Below the pieces are notes generated by a model. It did not search any database, was not told the DNA's origin, and saw only the letters and a program-made list of their open reading frames with translations. Below, piece after piece: positions 53,616 to 63,057 of a stretch of 64,000 nt of DNA. How positions within the stretch are numbered: the first letter of the stretch is position 1; the number at the start of each line of letters is the position of its first letter. Made by a program: the position numbers and the translations under genes. This DNA comes from Roseovarius azorensis (GTDB taxonomy: Bacteria > Pseudomonadota > Alphaproteobacteria > Rhodobacterales > Rhodobacteraceae): contig NZ_FOAG01000006.1 in assembly GCF_900109455.1 (NCBI RefSeq), positions 124,001-188,000 on the forward strand. The letters are read 5' to 3'.

Positions 53616-55358
53616 TCAGTCGTCGGTCGCGGGCTCGGGCACGTCCTCGATCAGATCGCGGATCCCGATGGGGGTATCCTGTGCCTTGGCCAGCGACCAT
53701 CTGACATGGGTTGCATAGGCCGTCGCGCGGCCCGACAGGACGATCTGTTCGGCCGCGCGCGGTTTGAGCCGCGTTTTTTCAAGATAGACGCTGGGTTGCA
53801 AGGACAAAGCGGCGCGTCCGTCGCTGCGGAACACCCAGATTTCGCCGCTGCGCAGCGCCAGCGAGATTGCGGTGCCGCCCAGATCGACCGAGGCGTCGAT
53901 ATCGGGGTGCAGGTGAAAGCGGATGTCGAAGGGCACGCCGTGCAGGCGGGTGGCGTCGAGCGCCAGATCGAATCGGCGTTTGTCGGCCTCTTCGATGGCG
54001 ATCAGCATATCCTCGCCCGCAAGGCCCCGCCCGTCAAAGGTCAGATCGAGCCGCCGGATATGGGTCAGGCCATGGGCGGCGACATAGCCGTTCTGAGCGC
54101 CTTCGAACCGCAGCCCGTCGGGGGCGCGCGAGAGGCTTACGGGCACATGGCTTGGGGCCTCGCTCAGCCAGTCGCCATGGGCGGTGTCATTGCTGAGCCG
54201 GGCGCTTGACTGGCTGGCCAGCACCAGCGTGGAATGCGATGGCGTGGCGCGGCCCGCGCGCCGCCATTCGGTGCCGAAACTGGCCCCCGAGCCACAGCTC
54301 ACGATCAGCGGGCGGCGGCCCGAGGTCAGTTCGAATGCCAGCGTCGAGGCATGCGCCCCCCCCGAGGCCGGGCCGACGGGCGGAGCGGCGGCGTCGATGA
54401 TCACGCTGGTGCGTCCCGCGCCCAGCCGGGCATAGCCCATGGCCAGCCCCTGCGCGTGGCGGGTCTTGACGCCGCTTGTGGCGAGTGCGGCATCAAGCCG
54501 CCCCTCCAGCCCGCGCCCGCCGCCATGGAACCGCGCGAGCCCGCCATCGGCGTGCCGCAGCAGGCGCAGGGTGGGGGCGATGCGTTCTATCGCGCGCCAA
54601 TGGGCGTCGTCGGCGGAATGCCCGGCTTCGCTCAGCGTGAGGGCTGTCCAGGTGAGCAGGGTGAAGACATCGAGCAGTTCCTCGGGGTTGCGGGTGGGCA
54701 GGCCGCCCTGCGCGTCGATCCGGGCATCGCATTCGCGCGCCAGCGCGGTGCGCGCGGGCGCGAGGTGGCGTTCCATCCCTTCCAGCGCCAGGCCCGCGTA
54801 GATCAGCCCCGTCAGCGCCTCGAATCGTGGCAGTCCGGGGCTGGTCGCGTGCCAGCGCCGGGCGAGGAAGGCGGTTTGTTGCGCCAGCGAGCGAAACAGC
54901 GGGCGCGAGGCTTCGGACGGCTGGCCGCGCAGCAGGAACATCGCCTGGCTGATCCAGCGGATCAGGCGTCGCCCGGTCAGATCGGGGGTCCAGCCGGGGC
55001 CGGTGCCGTTGCCGTAGCGGTCGATCCAGTTCCAGAGCCATTCCTGCGCGCGGGCGCGGGCCGGGCCATCGCCGACAGCAACCAGATCGTCGAGCCAGCC
55101 AAAGCCGTGCATCTCGGCGGCAAAGGCGGCGTCGGGCGGATCGAGTTCCCAGATCGGCGTGTCGGGGGCCTGCACCAGATGCCCGGCAAAGACGAAGTTG
55201 CCGGCGCAGAGCTGGCGGCCACGCGCCAGATAGCCGATGCTGCGCGGTTCGGGTTGCGAGATCAGGGCGGTGGCCGGACGGCTGAGCGCGGCGCGGCGCG
55301 CGGCCAGCCGGTTCATCAGGCGCGCCCAGCGCGTTGACAGGGGTTCGGAATGCGACAT
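53616..55358 (-). CDS. Heparinase II/III family protein
   Basis: A 580-residue protein with an N-terminal alpha-barrel ([31 protein letters not shown]) and a C-terminal beta-sandwich of the heparinase II/III type ([41 protein letters not shown]). Secreted members are polysaccharide lyases, but this one has no clear signal peptide and lies in a core rsmB-purH run found across Rhodobacterales, so a housekeeping cell-wall or exopolymer role is more likely. Its substrate is unknown. The ATG at 55358 follows agagg. Confidence 0.85.
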   Translation of the reverse strand: MSHSEPLSTRWARLMNRLAARRAALSRPATALISQPEPRSIGYLARGRQLCAGNFVFAGHLVQAPDTPIWELDPPDAAFAAEMHGFGWLDDLVAVGDGPARARAQEWLWNWIDRYGNGTGPGWTPDLTGRRLIRWISQAMFLLRGQPSEASRPLFRSLAQQTAFLARRWHATSPGLPRFEALTGLIYAGLALEGMERHLAPARTALARECDARIDAQGGLPTRNPEELLDVFTLLTWTALTLSEAGHSADDAHWRAIERIAPTLRLLRHADGGLARFHGGGRGLEGRLDAALATSGVKTRHAQGLAMGYARLGAGRTSVIIDAAAPPVGPASGGAHASTLAFELTSGRRPLIVSCGSGASFGTEWRRAGRATPSHSTLVLASQSSARLSNDTAHGDWLSEAPSHVPVSLSRAPDGLRFEGAQNGYVAAHGLTHIRRLDLTFDGRGLAGEDMLIAIEEADKRRFDLALDATRLHGVPFDIRFHLHPDIDASVDLGGTAISLALRSGEIWVFRSDGRAALSLQPSVYLEKTRLKPRAAEQIVLSGRATAYATHVRWSLAKAQDTPIGIRDLIEDVPEPATDD

Positions 55359-55477
55359 GTGCCTCTGGACGCTTCTGGCGGCGCTGATGGGGGCACTATA
55401 GCCGCGCGGTCCGGCCAAGTCACCGCCTGATTGACCGCCGGTGTCCGGATTGCCGGGTTGGCCGGTTTCATCCCTGT

Positions 55478-55580
55478 GTCATCCTGGGGAAAGGCCCGAG
55501 GGTCTCCTGATGCAGGATCGGGTCCGGCAGAAGATCCGCCGGTCAAGCCGGAGGATGACGGGAAACGGCGGGGGATGACG
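55478..55580. repeat. Palindromic intergenic element (GTCATCC...GGATGAC type)
   Basis: Bounded by GTCATCCTGGGG (55478) and GGAGGATGACGGG, with an inner CCGG-TCAA-GCCGG hairpin near 55540. Elements of this kind, which can encode peptides like PPVKPEDDG, are scattered through many alphaproteobacterial genomes. Together with flanking bases it fills the 238-base gap between rsmB and the heparinase-like gene; nothing else is seen there. Confidence 0.55.
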
Positions 55581-55596
55581 GGCGCGGCTGTCGGCC

Positions 55597-56865
55597 TCAG
55601 CGGCGCAGGCAGGCGATGTAGAATCCGTCCATGCCGCCCAGATCGGGCCAGAAGTCGGGGCGCAGGCGCAGGCCGCCCTCTTCGGTGATCCACGCGGGGT
55701 CGATGCCGGGGCGATCGAGCGCCGCGCGGTCGGGGGTGAGGCCTGGATGGCGCTGCATCGCCTCTTCGATCTGGCATTCCCCCTCGTCGGGCAGGAGCGA
55801 GCAGGTGCAATAGACCAGTCGCCCGCCGGGTTTCAGCAGTGTCAGCGCATGGTCGATCATCGCCGCCTGCAGCGCGATCAGCGCGCCGAAGTCGGACCCG
55901 TCCCTGGCGTGCGGCAGGTCGGGGTGACGGCGGATCGTGCCGGTGGCCGAACAGGGCGCATCGAGCAGGATGGCGTCATAGGGTCCGCCACGGTGGTCGA
56001 GCGCGTCGCCGACAAGGCAGGTGGCGGTGAGCTGCGTGCGGGCGAGATTCTCGGTGACGCGCGCCATGCGCCGGGCGGAGAGGTCGAGGGCGGTCACATC
56101 CGCCCCGGCATGGGCCAGTTGCAGCGTCTTGCCGCCGGGGGCCGCGCAGAGATCGAGGATATGTTCACCCGGCAAGGGGGCCAGCACCTGCACGGGCAGG
56201 GCGGCGGCGGCGTCCTGCACCCACCAGTCGCCGCTGGCATAGCCCGGCAGGGCAGAGATCTGGCCGGGGTCGCCCAGCCGGACAGAGCCGGTGGGCAGGA
56301 CGATGCCACCCAGCCGTTCGGCCCAGCCCTCGGGATCGGATTTGATCGTCAGATCCAGCGGCGCGCCCGCGAAATGCGCGCGCTCCATCGCGGCGACGGC
56401 GGCCTTGCCCCAGGCCTCGGTGAGCGGGCCACGCAGCCATGCGGGCAGGCCGGGCACGCGCAGGTCGTTCCAGGATCGGGGGGCGTCCTCGGCCATCTTG
56501 CGCAGGACGGCGTTGACCAGCCCCTTGAGGCTGCCAAAGCGGGGGTGGCGGGCGATGATCCCGACGGCCTCGTTGACCACACCGTGCGGATCGCCGCCCT
56601 GCGCCAGTTCCACCGTGCCCGCGCGCAGGATGTTGAACACCGGCAGCGGCGGCGGTTTGCGCAGGTGCCGCGACAGGAGGCGGTCTGCGCGCGCCAGCCC
56701 GCGCAGCGTATCGGTGGCCAGCCGCTGTGCGCGGGCGCGGTCGGGGGGCGACAGGGCATCCAGAGCGCCGCCCGCGATGAGATCGGACAGGAGGCGGCTC
56801 TCGCCCAATACCTGGTCGAGCAAATGCACGGCGGCGGCGCGGGCGGTGGGGGCGCTCTTTTTCAT
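55597..56865 (-). CDS. rsmB: 16S rRNA (cytosine-967-C5)-methyltransferase
   Basis: A 422-residue RNA methyltransferase. The N-terminal NusB-like RNA-binding part (ARAAAVHLLDQVL, RFGSLKGLVNAVLR) is followed by a Fmu-type SAM domain: LDLCAAPGGKTLQLA, ILLDAPCSATGTIRRHPD and the catalytic cysteine in LVYCTCSLLPDEGE. It methylates C967 of 16S rRNA in E. coli; the same site is inferred here. It is divergent from the small SDHAF4-like gene. Confidence 0.94.
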   Translation of the reverse strand: MKKSAPTARAAAVHLLDQVLGESRLLSDLIAGGALDALSPPDRARAQRLATDTLRGLARADRLLSRHLRKPPPLPVFNILRAGTVELAQGGDPHGVVNEAVGIIARHPRFGSLKGLVNAVLRKMAEDAPRSWNDLRVPGLPAWLRGPLTEAWGKAAVAAMERAHFAGAPLDLTIKSDPEGWAERLGGIVLPTGSVRLGDPGQISALPGYASGDWWVQDAAAALPVQVLAPLPGEHILDLCAAPGGKTLQLAHAGADVTALDLSARRMARVTENLARTQLTATCLVGDALDHRGGPYDAILLDAPCSATGTIRRHPDLPHARDGSDFGALIALQAAMIDHALTLLKPGGRLVYCTCSLLPDEGECQIEEAMQRHPGLTPDRAALDRPGIDPAWITEEGGLRLRPDFWPDLGGMDGFYIACLRR

Positions 56866-56933
56866 CGGGTTGTCCTTGGCGGCGGGCTGGAGGCGGGATA
56901 TATCAGCGGGGTCAGCACAAGGAAAGCCCGGCC

Positions 56934-57125
56934 ATGAGCACCGATGACACGCCCGAGACCAGGGATCTGCCGCCAGCAGCCCTGCGCGCGCTGGCCGAGG
57001 CCGAAGAGCGGCGCAAGGCCGCCGAGGCGCTGGATCTGCCCCGGGAACTGGGCGGGCGGCGCGAGGGGCTGGAGCCGGTCCGCTATGGCGACTGGGAGAA
57101 AAAGGGGCTGGCGGTCGATTTCTGA
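56934..57125 (+). CDS. DUF1674 / SDHAF4-like succinate dehydrogenase assembly factor
   Basis: A 63-residue protein ending in ELGGRREGLEPVRYGDWEKKGLAVDF-type sequence; the block EPVRYGDWEKKGLAVDF is the hallmark of the SDHAF4 family. In mitochondria SDHAF4 binds the flavinated SdhA subunit and shields it during complex II assembly. The N-terminus is acidic and disordered. The role in bacteria is inferred from homology. No sdh genes are near. Confidence 0.88.
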   Translation: MSTDDTPETRDLPPAALRALAEAEERRKAAEALDLPRELGGRREGLEPVRYGDWEKKGLAVDF

Positions 57126-57147
57126 GCGGGATTGCGGGCGCGGTCTG

Positions 57148-57501
57148 TCAGCGCAGCTGCAAGTCCGCGAATTGCCCTTGTCCCTGATCGGAAATGAAGC
57201 GCAGCGTGCTGCCCTGCACCCGGACCGCCTGGCAGTTGGGTCCGAGATCCATCTGGCCCCAATAGAGATCGCGACAGAAATATCCGCCGTTCCAGCGCCA
57301 TGCGCCGGTCACGTCGCGGCCAAAGGCGCGCCCCTTGATCCGGCCGTCGGGGGTCACGTTGAGGGTGATGCCAAAGCGGGTGAGATCGCGCCCCTCGATC
57401 AACGAGACGAATCTGTCACGCTCGGTGATCTGGGCAAAGCCTTCGGCAAAGGCCGGGTTGCCAAGGGCAAGGGACAGGACGAGGGCCAGGATCGCGCGCA
57501 T
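57148..57501 (-). CDS. Small secreted protein of unknown function
   Basis: A 117-residue periplasmic protein with a clear signal peptide (ILALVLSLALGNPAFA). The mature part contains FVSLIEGRDLTRFGITLNV, WRWNGGYFCRDLYWGQMDLG and a second cysteine in PNCQAVRV, so one disulfide is likely. Proteins like this recur next to dapB in relatives, and I suspect some carry a misplaced dihydrodipicolinate-reductase name; the sequence has no nucleotide fold and cannot be that enzyme. Confidence 0.8.
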   Translation of the reverse strand: MRAILALVLSLALGNPAFAEGFAQITERDRFVSLIEGRDLTRFGITLNVTPDGRIKGRAFGRDVTGAWRWNGGYFCRDLYWGQMDLGPNCQAVRVQGSTLRFISDQGQGQFADLQLR

Positions 57502-57558
57502 CGGACATACCTGTTTTCAGGGTTATGTACCGGTCTACGCGCGGCGGGGGCAATCGGA

Positions 57559-58377
57559 TCAGTTTTCGCCGAGGCCAAGAACGTCGATCATGTCATAGCT
57601 GCCGGGTTTGCGGCCCAGCCCCCAGAGGGCGGCGCGCAGCGCGCCACGGGCAAAGATCGCGCGGTCGGTGGCGATGTGGCGCAGCACGATGCGTTCACCG
57701 GCGGCGGCGAAGATGACGTCATGCTCGCCCACGATGTCGCCGCCTCTGATGGCCGAGAACCCGATATGGCCGCGTTCGCGTTTGCCGGTGATCCCGTCGC
57801 GGCCACGGTCGCTGACGTTTTCCAGCGCCACGCCGCGCCCTTCGGCGGCGGCCTCGCCCAGCATCAGCGCGGTGCCCGAGGGCGCATCGACTTTCTGGTT
57901 GTGGTGCGCCTCGACGATCTCGATATCGAAATCTTCGTCGAGAGCGGCGGCCACCCGTTTCGTCAGTTGCGTCAGAAGATTGACCCCGAGGCTCATGTTG
58001 CCGGCGCGTACGATCACCGCATGGCGCGCCGCGGCCTCCAGTTTCTTGAGGTCTGCCGCATTGAACCCGGTGGTGCCGATCACATGCACGACGCGCGCCT
58101 GTGCCGCGAGCGTGGCGAATTCCAGCGTGGCGGCGGGCGCGGTAAAGTCGATCACCACCTGCGCGCGGGCAATCACCTCGAGCGGGTCGTCGGTCACGGT
58201 CACGCCGATTTCCGCGCCGCCCATGGCGGTGCCGAGATCCTGCCCGGTCCAGGGATGGCCGGGCCGTTCCAGCGCGCCGATGAGCCGGGCGCGGGGGCTG
58301 TCCTGAACCGTGCGGGCCAGCATCCGGCCCATCCGGCCCGAGGCCCCGGTGATCACGATACCCGGCAGATCGGTCAT
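57559..58377 (-). CDS. dapB: 4-hydroxy-tetrahydrodipicolinate reductase
   Basis: DapB reduces the DapA product to tetrahydrodipicolinate with NAD(P)H, the step just before DapD. The 272-residue protein has the dinucleotide fold [23 protein letters not shown], and the signature [18 protein letters not shown] with the catalytic His-His and Lys. The C-terminal [27 protein letters not shown] is typical. Confidence 0.97.
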   Translation of the reverse strand: MTDLPGIVITGASGRMGRMLARTVQDSPRARLIGALERPGHPWTGQDLGTAMGGAEIGVTVTDDPLEVIARAQVVIDFTAPAATLEFATLAAQARVVHVIGTTGFNAADLKKLEAAARHAVIVRAGNMSLGVNLLTQLTKRVAAALDEDFDIEIVEAHHNQKVDAPSGTALMLGEAAAEGRGVALENVSDRGRDGITGKRERGHIGFSAIRGGDIVGEHDVIFAAAGERIVLRHIATDRAIFARGALRAALWGLGRKPGSYDMIDVLGLGEN

Positions 58378-58471
58378 GGCGACGGCTCCTGTCCTGATTG
58401 CGCTTTTGCATAGCGCGCGACAGGCGGGGCGGCAAGGGGGCGGGCGGGGCGCTATGAGGTGCCGGTGCGAT

Positions 58472-58493
58472 GGGTATTTGAGCCAAGAAGAAA
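58472..58493 (+). repeat. Short form of the intergenic repeat (tail only)
   Basis: GGGTATTTGAGCCAAGAAGAAA, nearly identical to the copy at 7368. It lies in the divergent region between dapB and rbfA, about 50 bases before the rbfA start, so it is not purely a downstream element. Confidence 0.55.
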
Positions 58494-58546
58494 CGCGGTG
58501 GATTTCCCTGCTTGGAAATGCGGGGCCAAGCGATTAGATGCGGGGT

Positions 58547-58942
58547 ATGGCAAAGAACAGCTTTCATGACGGGCCAGGACCGTCGCAGCGGCAGTTGCGC
58601 GTGGGCGAGCTCATCCGGCGCACCCTGTCGGAGGTGCTGATGCGCGGCGATATCCATGATCCCGACCTCAACCGCATCTCGGTGACGGTGGGCGAGGTGC
58701 GCACCTCGCCGGATCTCAAGATCGCCACCGCCTATGTGATGCCGCTGGGCGGCGAGGGGCGCGAGGACCTGATTGCGCTGCTGGCGCGCAACAAGCATGA
58801 ACTGCGGCGGATCATCGGCAAGAAGGTGGGGTTGAAATACGCCCCCGATCTGCGGTTCCGGCTGGATGAGACCTTTGACCAGATGGACGAGGCAAGGCGT
58901 CTTTTCGCGCAGGACAAGGTGCGCCGGGATGTGGAAAGCTAG
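58547..58942 (+). CDS. rbfA: Ribosome-binding factor A
   Basis: RbfA is a KH-fold factor for 30S subunit maturation and cold adaptation. The 131-residue product has [23 protein letters not shown], then [27 protein letters not shown] and [18 protein letters not shown], all family marks. The ATG at 58547 agrees with the usual MAKN start; one 9 bases earlier is possible. The end overlaps the next gene by 14 bases. truB follows, as in many bacteria, with one extra gene between. Confidence 0.95.
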   Translation: MAKNSFHDGPGPSQRQLRVGELIRRTLSEVLMRGDIHDPDLNRISVTVGEVRTSPDLKIATAYVMPLGGEGREDLIALLARNKHELRRIIGKKVGLKYAPDLRFRLDETFDQMDEARRLFAQDKVRRDVES

Positions 58943-59687
58943 GGTGGCGCTGACGCTGATCGCGCTGGCATGGGCCGGGGCGGTGCAGGCGGCGGAGTGT
59001 CGCGTCGAACGATTCGACGGCGCGGGCTATACGGTCTGCGAGGTCGATCTGGTGCGGGGGGATGTGCGGCTTTTTCTCAACGATCCGGGCAGCGGCGCGC
59101 CGCTGGGCAGTTTCGTGGCCATCGAGCGGCTGTTGCAGGCTGAAGGCAAGGTGCTGGCCTTTGCCATGAATGCCGGCATGTATCATGCGGATCGCAGCCC
59201 GGTGGGTTTATATGTCGAGAACGGGCGCGAGGTGGCACCGCTGGTCACGCGGGCGGGGCCGGGAAATTTCGGGCTGCTGCCCAACGGCGTCTTTTGCCTG
59301 CGCGAGGGCCGCGCCGATGTGATCGAGGCCCGGCGATTTGCCGAGGAAGGGCCAGACTGTAACGCCGCCAGCCAATCGGGGCCGATGCTGGTGATCGACG
59401 GTGAATTGCACCCGCGTTTCATCGAGGACAGCGACAGCCGCCATATCCGCAATGGTGTGGGCACCTCGGCGGACGGGCGGCGCGCGTGGTTCGTGATCTC
59501 GGATCGGGCGGTGAATTTTCATACGTTCGGGCGGGTGTTTCGCGATCACCTGAAGGTGCCGCAAGCGCTGTATTTCGATGGCAAGATCTCGAAGCTGCAT
59601 GCGCCGCGTCTGGGGCGGTCGGATCTGGGATTTGCCATGGGGCCGATGGTGGGCGCGGTGATTGACGCTGACGCCGCCGTGGATTAG
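58929..59687 (+). CDS. Phosphodiester glycosidase (NAGPA) family exported protein
   Basis: A 252-residue exported protein with a signal peptide ([14 protein letters not shown]). The NAGPA-like domain shows [52 protein letters not shown] and [11 protein letters not shown]. The eukaryotic relative removes GlcNAc from phosphodiester-linked mannose; bacterial members are mostly uncharacterised, and some act on cell-wall teichoic-acid-like or glycan phosphodiesters. It starts inside rbfA (14-base overlap) and sits between rbfA and truB. Confidence 0.88.
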   Translation: MWKARVALTLIALAWAGAVQAAECRVERFDGAGYTVCEVDLVRGDVRLFLNDPGSGAPLGSFVAIERLLQAEGKVLAFAMNAGMYHADRSPVGLYVENGREVAPLVTRAGPGNFGLLPNGVFCLREGRADVIEARRFAEEGPDCNAASQSGPMLVIDGELHPRFIEDSDSRHIRNGVGTSADGRRAWFVISDRAVNFHTFGRVFRDHLKVPQALYFDGKISKLHAPRLGRSDLGFAMGPMVGAVIDADAAVD

Positions 59688-59722
59688 GCCCTGCCGTCTG
59701 ACAGGGGATTCATGGGGCGGGC

Positions 59723-60628
59723 ATGGCACGCAAACGCAAGGGGCGCGATATTTCGGGGTGGCTGGTGGTGGACAAGCCCGCCGGCGTCACCTCGACCGCC
59801 GTGGTGAACAAGGTGAAATGGGCGCTGCAGGCGCAGAAGGCGGGCCATGCGGGCACGCTCGATCCCGAGGCGACGGGGGTGCTGGCGGTGGCGCTTGGCG
59901 AGGCCACGAAAACCGTGCCCTATATCACCGATGCGTTGAAGGCCTATGAGTTCTGCGTGCGTCTCGGGCAGGCCACCAATACGGACGACATCGAAGGCGA
60001 GGTGGTGGCGCAGAGCGACGCACGCCCCACCGATGACGAGATCAAGGCGGCGCTCGGGCGTTTTGTCGGAGACATAATGCAGGTGCCGCCGAAATTCTCG
60101 GCCGTCAAGATCGACGGGCAGCGCGCCTATGCCCTGGCGCGCGAGGGCGAGGAATTCGAGGTCGCCGCGCGTCCGCTGTGGGTGGAAGAACTGATCATGG
60201 CAGGGCGGCCCGATGCCGATCACGTGGTGCTGGAAATGACCTGCGGCAAGGGCGGCTATGTGCGCGCGATCGCACGCGATCTGGGGGAGGTTCTGGGCTG
60301 TCATGGTCATGTGGCGTGGTTGCGGCGGATCTGGTCTGGGCCGTTCGAGGCGCAGGATGGGTTGAGCCTGGACGAGATCGACAGGCTGGCGCACGATCCG
60401 GCGCTGGACGCATATCTGCGTCCGCTCGAAGAGGGGCTGGCCGATCTGCCGATGGTGACCGCGACCCCCGAGGGCGCGGCGCGGCTGAGGAACGGCAATC
60501 CGGGGATGGTGATCGCGCGGGAGGTTGAGTATGGCGAGGAATGCTGGGCCTCCTTTGAGGGGCGCGCGGTGGCGGTGGGGCGCTACAAGGCGGGGGAATT
60601 GCATCCCTCGCGGGTTTTCAACACATGA
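59723..60628 (+). CDS. truB: tRNA pseudouridine-55 synthase
   Basis: TruB makes pseudouridine 55 in the T-loop of tRNAs. The 301-residue protein has the catalytic Asp47 in [23 protein letters not shown], then [21 protein letters not shown] and [15 protein letters not shown]. It has no PUA domain beyond a short C-terminal part. The stop overlaps the following ATG (ATGA). Confidence 0.97.
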   Translation: MARKRKGRDISGWLVVDKPAGVTSTAVVNKVKWALQAQKAGHAGTLDPEATGVLAVALGEATKTVPYITDALKAYEFCVRLGQATNTDDIEGEVVAQSDARPTDDEIKAALGRFVGDIMQVPPKFSAVKIDGQRAYALAREGEEFEVAARPLWVEELIMAGRPDADHVVLEMTCGKGGYVRAIARDLGEVLGCHGHVAWLRRIWSGPFEAQDGLSLDEIDRLAHDPALDAYLRPLEEGLADLPMVTATPEGAARLRNGNPGMVIAREVEYGEECWASFEGRAVAVGRYKAGELHPSRVFNT

Positions 60629-61191
60629 CTGTCGGGGCGCCGGATGATCTGCATGATCCGGGTGGCAAGGTGCGGCTGCGCTTGCCTGACGGGGTGATCG
60701 GCGGTGCCGGTTATTCGCCTTGCGGACGCTACCGGCAGATGCTCAGCCGAGACTGGACGCCCGAGGGGGCCCATCCGCGCACGGTGCTTTTCGTTGGCAT
60801 GAACCCGTCGGTGGCCAGTGCCGAGGTGTCCGATCCGACCTGTCACCGCGAGCTTGTCTTTGCCCGCGACTGGGGGTTTACCCGCTACCTCAAGGGTAAT
60901 GTGCTGGACTGGCGGGCGACCTCGCCCAGGGATCTGCCCGCCGATCCGGCAGAGGCGTGCAGCCCGGCGAATATTCCGGCGCTGGTGGCGATGGCCGGGG
61001 AGTCGGAGATGGTCGTGCTGGCCTATGGCAGGCTGCATGCGCGCTACTCTGGCGTGGTGCAGGCGGCGTTGCGGGCGATTGCGGCGACGGGGCGGCCGCT
61101 CAGGTGTCTTGGGCTGAACAAGGACGGATCGGCCAAGCATCCGCTCTATCTGCGCAGGGATACGGGTCTGATGGATTTTCCGGGGCTGTGA
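60625..61191 (+). CDS. DUF1643 domain protein
   Basis: A 188-residue protein of the DUF1643 family, with [37 protein letters not shown], and [21 protein letters not shown] followed by AYGRLHARY and [15 protein letters not shown]. The family resembles uracil-DNA glycosylase-like folds in its GMNPS motif, but no activity is known. It is translationally coupled to truB. Confidence 0.87.
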   Translation: MTVGAPDDLHDPGGKVRLRLPDGVIGGAGYSPCGRYRQMLSRDWTPEGAHPRTVLFVGMNPSVASAEVSDPTCHRELVFARDWGFTRYLKGNVLDWRATSPRDLPADPAEACSPANIPALVAMAGESEMVVLAYGRLHARYSGVVQAALRAIAATGRPLRCLGLNKDGSAKHPLYLRRDTGLMDFPGL

Positions 61192-61211
61192 TGCGTGGCC
61201 CTGCATGAAAA

Positions 61212-61234
61212 GGGGCGCTCGTGCGGAGCGCCCC
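61212..61234. terminator. Bidirectional terminator between the DUF1643 gene and the DegP-like gene
   Basis: GGGGCGCTC pairs with GAGCGCCCC (9 bases, 5-base loop). On the minus strand the stem is followed by CTTTTCATG, a short T-run that suits termination of the protease transcript. It serves both convergent genes. Confidence 0.78.
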
Positions 61235-61256
61235 CTGGGTCTGGCGACAGCGGGTG

Positions 61257-62720
61257 TTATTCCTCGATGCCGAGCGCCACGAATCGCGGCTCGCCGGCGC
61301 GGCGCACCAGAAGCAGCAGAGATTTGCGCCCGGCTTCGCGGGCTTCGGCGATTCGGTCGTCGAGATCGCTGATCGCGGCCACCTTCTGCTGACCGGCCTC
61401 GGTGATCAGATCGCCTGCGCGCAGTCCTTTCTCATAGGCTTCGGACAGGTTGTCGACATCGGTCACGACCAGTCCGCTTGCGTTGCTGTCCAGTTCGAGC
61501 TGCGCGCGCAGTTCGTCGTTGAGCGGGCTGAGCGTCAGGCCGAGCATGGTTTTCTCGGCAGGTTCCTGGCTCTCGCCGCCCGGTTGGGCGACGGGAATGG
61601 CGGCCTCGGCATCTTCGCGGCGGCCAAGGGTGATCTTGAGCGTGGTGGTCTTGCCGTCGCGGAACACCAGGACGCGCACCGCCTTGCCGACCTCGGTATT
61701 GCCGACCTGACGCACCAGGCTGCGGGTGTCGGCCACATCCTTGCCATCGAAGGACAGGATCACGTCACCGGCCAGCATGCCGGCATCGGCGGCGGGGCCT
61801 TCGGGGACGTCGGTCACCAGTGCGCCGGCGGCTTTTTCCAGCCCCATCGCCTCGGCCACGTCATCGGTCACGTCCTGAATACGCACGCCGAGCCAGCCGC
61901 GGCGGGTTTCGCCGAATTCCTGTAGCTGATCGACCACGCGCTTGACGACGTTGGAGGCCATCGAGAACCCGATGCCGATCGATCCGCCTGTGGGGCTGAG
62001 GATTGCGGTGTTCACGCCCACGACCTCGCCGTCGAGGTTGAAGAGCGGGCCGCCGGAGTTGCCGCGGTTGATCGCGGCGTCGGTCTGGATGTAATCGTCA
62101 TAGGTGCCCGAAAGGGCGCGGTTGCGCGCCGACACGATCCCGGCGGAGAGCGAAAAGCCCTGGCCCAGCGGGTTGCCCATAGCCAGCACCCAATCGCCGA
62201 CGCGCGCGGTATCGCTGTCGCCAAAGCTGACGAAGGGCAGCGGTTTGTCGGCCTTGACCTTCAGGAGCGCGATGTCGGTCTTGGGGTCGGTGCCGATCAC
62301 CTCGGCGGGCAGGGTTTCGCCCGAGAAGAATTCGATCACGATCTCATCGGCGCTTTCGATCACGTGGTTGTTGGTCACGACAAAACCGTCCTCGGAGATG
62401 ACGAACCCGGAACCGAGTGCCGAGGAGCGGCGCGGGCGATCGCCCTCGCCCTGACGGTTGCGGAACTGTTCAAAGAAGTCCTCGAACGGCGAGCCCTCGG
62501 GCACGATGGGCGAGGGTCCGGTGCCCTGGGCCACCACCGTCGAAGTGGTGATGTTCACCACCGCCGGGCTGATCTTTTGCGCCAGATCGGCAAAGCTGTC
62601 GGGCCGCGCCTGCGCTGCAATCGCCTGCGCCAGCATCAGCGCCAGAACGAGAGTCATCAGCGCGAGCTGGCGCAGGGGCCTGGTGTCCTTCAGGGTTGTG
62701 GAAATTGTTGGGAGTGTCAC
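61257..62720 (-). CDS. DegP/HtrA-type periplasmic serine protease
   Basis: A 487-residue exported Do-type protease. The catalytic triad is His119 (TNNHVIES), Asp149 (KTDIALLKV) and Ser222 (NRGNSGGPLF). Two PDZ domains follow (GWLGVRIQDVT, and LGLTLSPLNDELRAQ with GLRAGDLI). A GTG at 62720 with a perfectly spaced aaaggag site is the best start; an ATG 27 bases earlier lacks one. It degrades or refolds damaged envelope proteins. It lies close to hflC and the DUF2065 gene, a common order. Confidence 0.95.
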   Translation of the reverse strand: MTLPTISTTLKDTRPLRQLALMTLVLALMLAQAIAAQARPDSFADLAQKISPAVVNITTSTVVAQGTGPSPIVPEGSPFEDFFEQFRNRQGEGDRPRRSSALGSGFVISEDGFVVTNNHVIESADEIVIEFFSGETLPAEVIGTDPKTDIALLKVKADKPLPFVSFGDSDTARVGDWVLAMGNPLGQGFSLSAGIVSARNRALSGTYDDYIQTDAAINRGNSGGPLFNLDGEVVGVNTAILSPTGGSIGIGFSMASNVVKRVVDQLQEFGETRRGWLGVRIQDVTDDVAEAMGLEKAAGALVTDVPEGPAADAGMLAGDVILSFDGKDVADTRSLVRQVGNTEVGKAVRVLVFRDGKTTTLKITLGRREDAEAAIPVAQPGGESQEPAEKTMLGLTLSPLNDELRAQLELDSNASGLVVTDVDNLSEAYEKGLRAGDLITEAGQQKVAAISDLDDRIAEAREAGRKSLLLLVRRAGEPRFVALGIEE

Positions 62721-62859
62721 GCCAATATCTCCTTTGGTCTGTGTCATTCGGCGGCGATGGTTCCGGCCACCCCTTGCCGCTCAATGTAGGGGGTCTGGGC
62801 GGGATCGCAAAGTCCGCGACATCGTGTCACGCGCATGTGAACCTTTTGTCGCGGCGAAA

Positions 62860-63057
62860 TCAAGCGCCGAGGGACTTGGCCATCCAGACCAGCGCCAGTC
62901 CGATGACGAGCGCGAGCATGCCGGCAATGCGCCGCGCCTCGGGCGGCAGGGCCGCGAGCGCCAGCAGCATCCGGTCGATAAGCGAAGGGGCCAGCGCATA
63001 GACCAGCCCCTCGACAATCAGCACCAGCCCAAGGGCCAGAAGCGCGGTTTCGATCAT
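62860..63057 (-). CDS. DUF2065 inner-membrane protein (YjeT-like)
   Basis: A 65-residue protein with two membrane helices: ALLALGLVLIVEGLVYALAP and IAGMLALVIGLALVWMAK. Family members lie beside hflC in many proteobacteria, including E. coli yjeT. Its start overlaps the hflC stop by 4 bases (ATGA), so it is co-translated. The function is unknown. Confidence 0.9.
   Translation of the reverse strand: MIETALLALGLVLIVEGLVYALAPSLIDRMLLALAALPPEARRIAGMLALVIGLALVWMAKSLGA

Noticed and set aside
55431-55688. An 85-codon plus-strand frame with VKPEDDG
   Set aside because: This peptide is typical of palindromic intergenic repeats read as protein; it overlaps the end of rsmB.
57148-57501. Second dihydrodipicolinate reductase
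   Set aside because: The protein is short, has a signal peptide, and lacks the GASGRMG fold and HH motif found in the true dapB next door.
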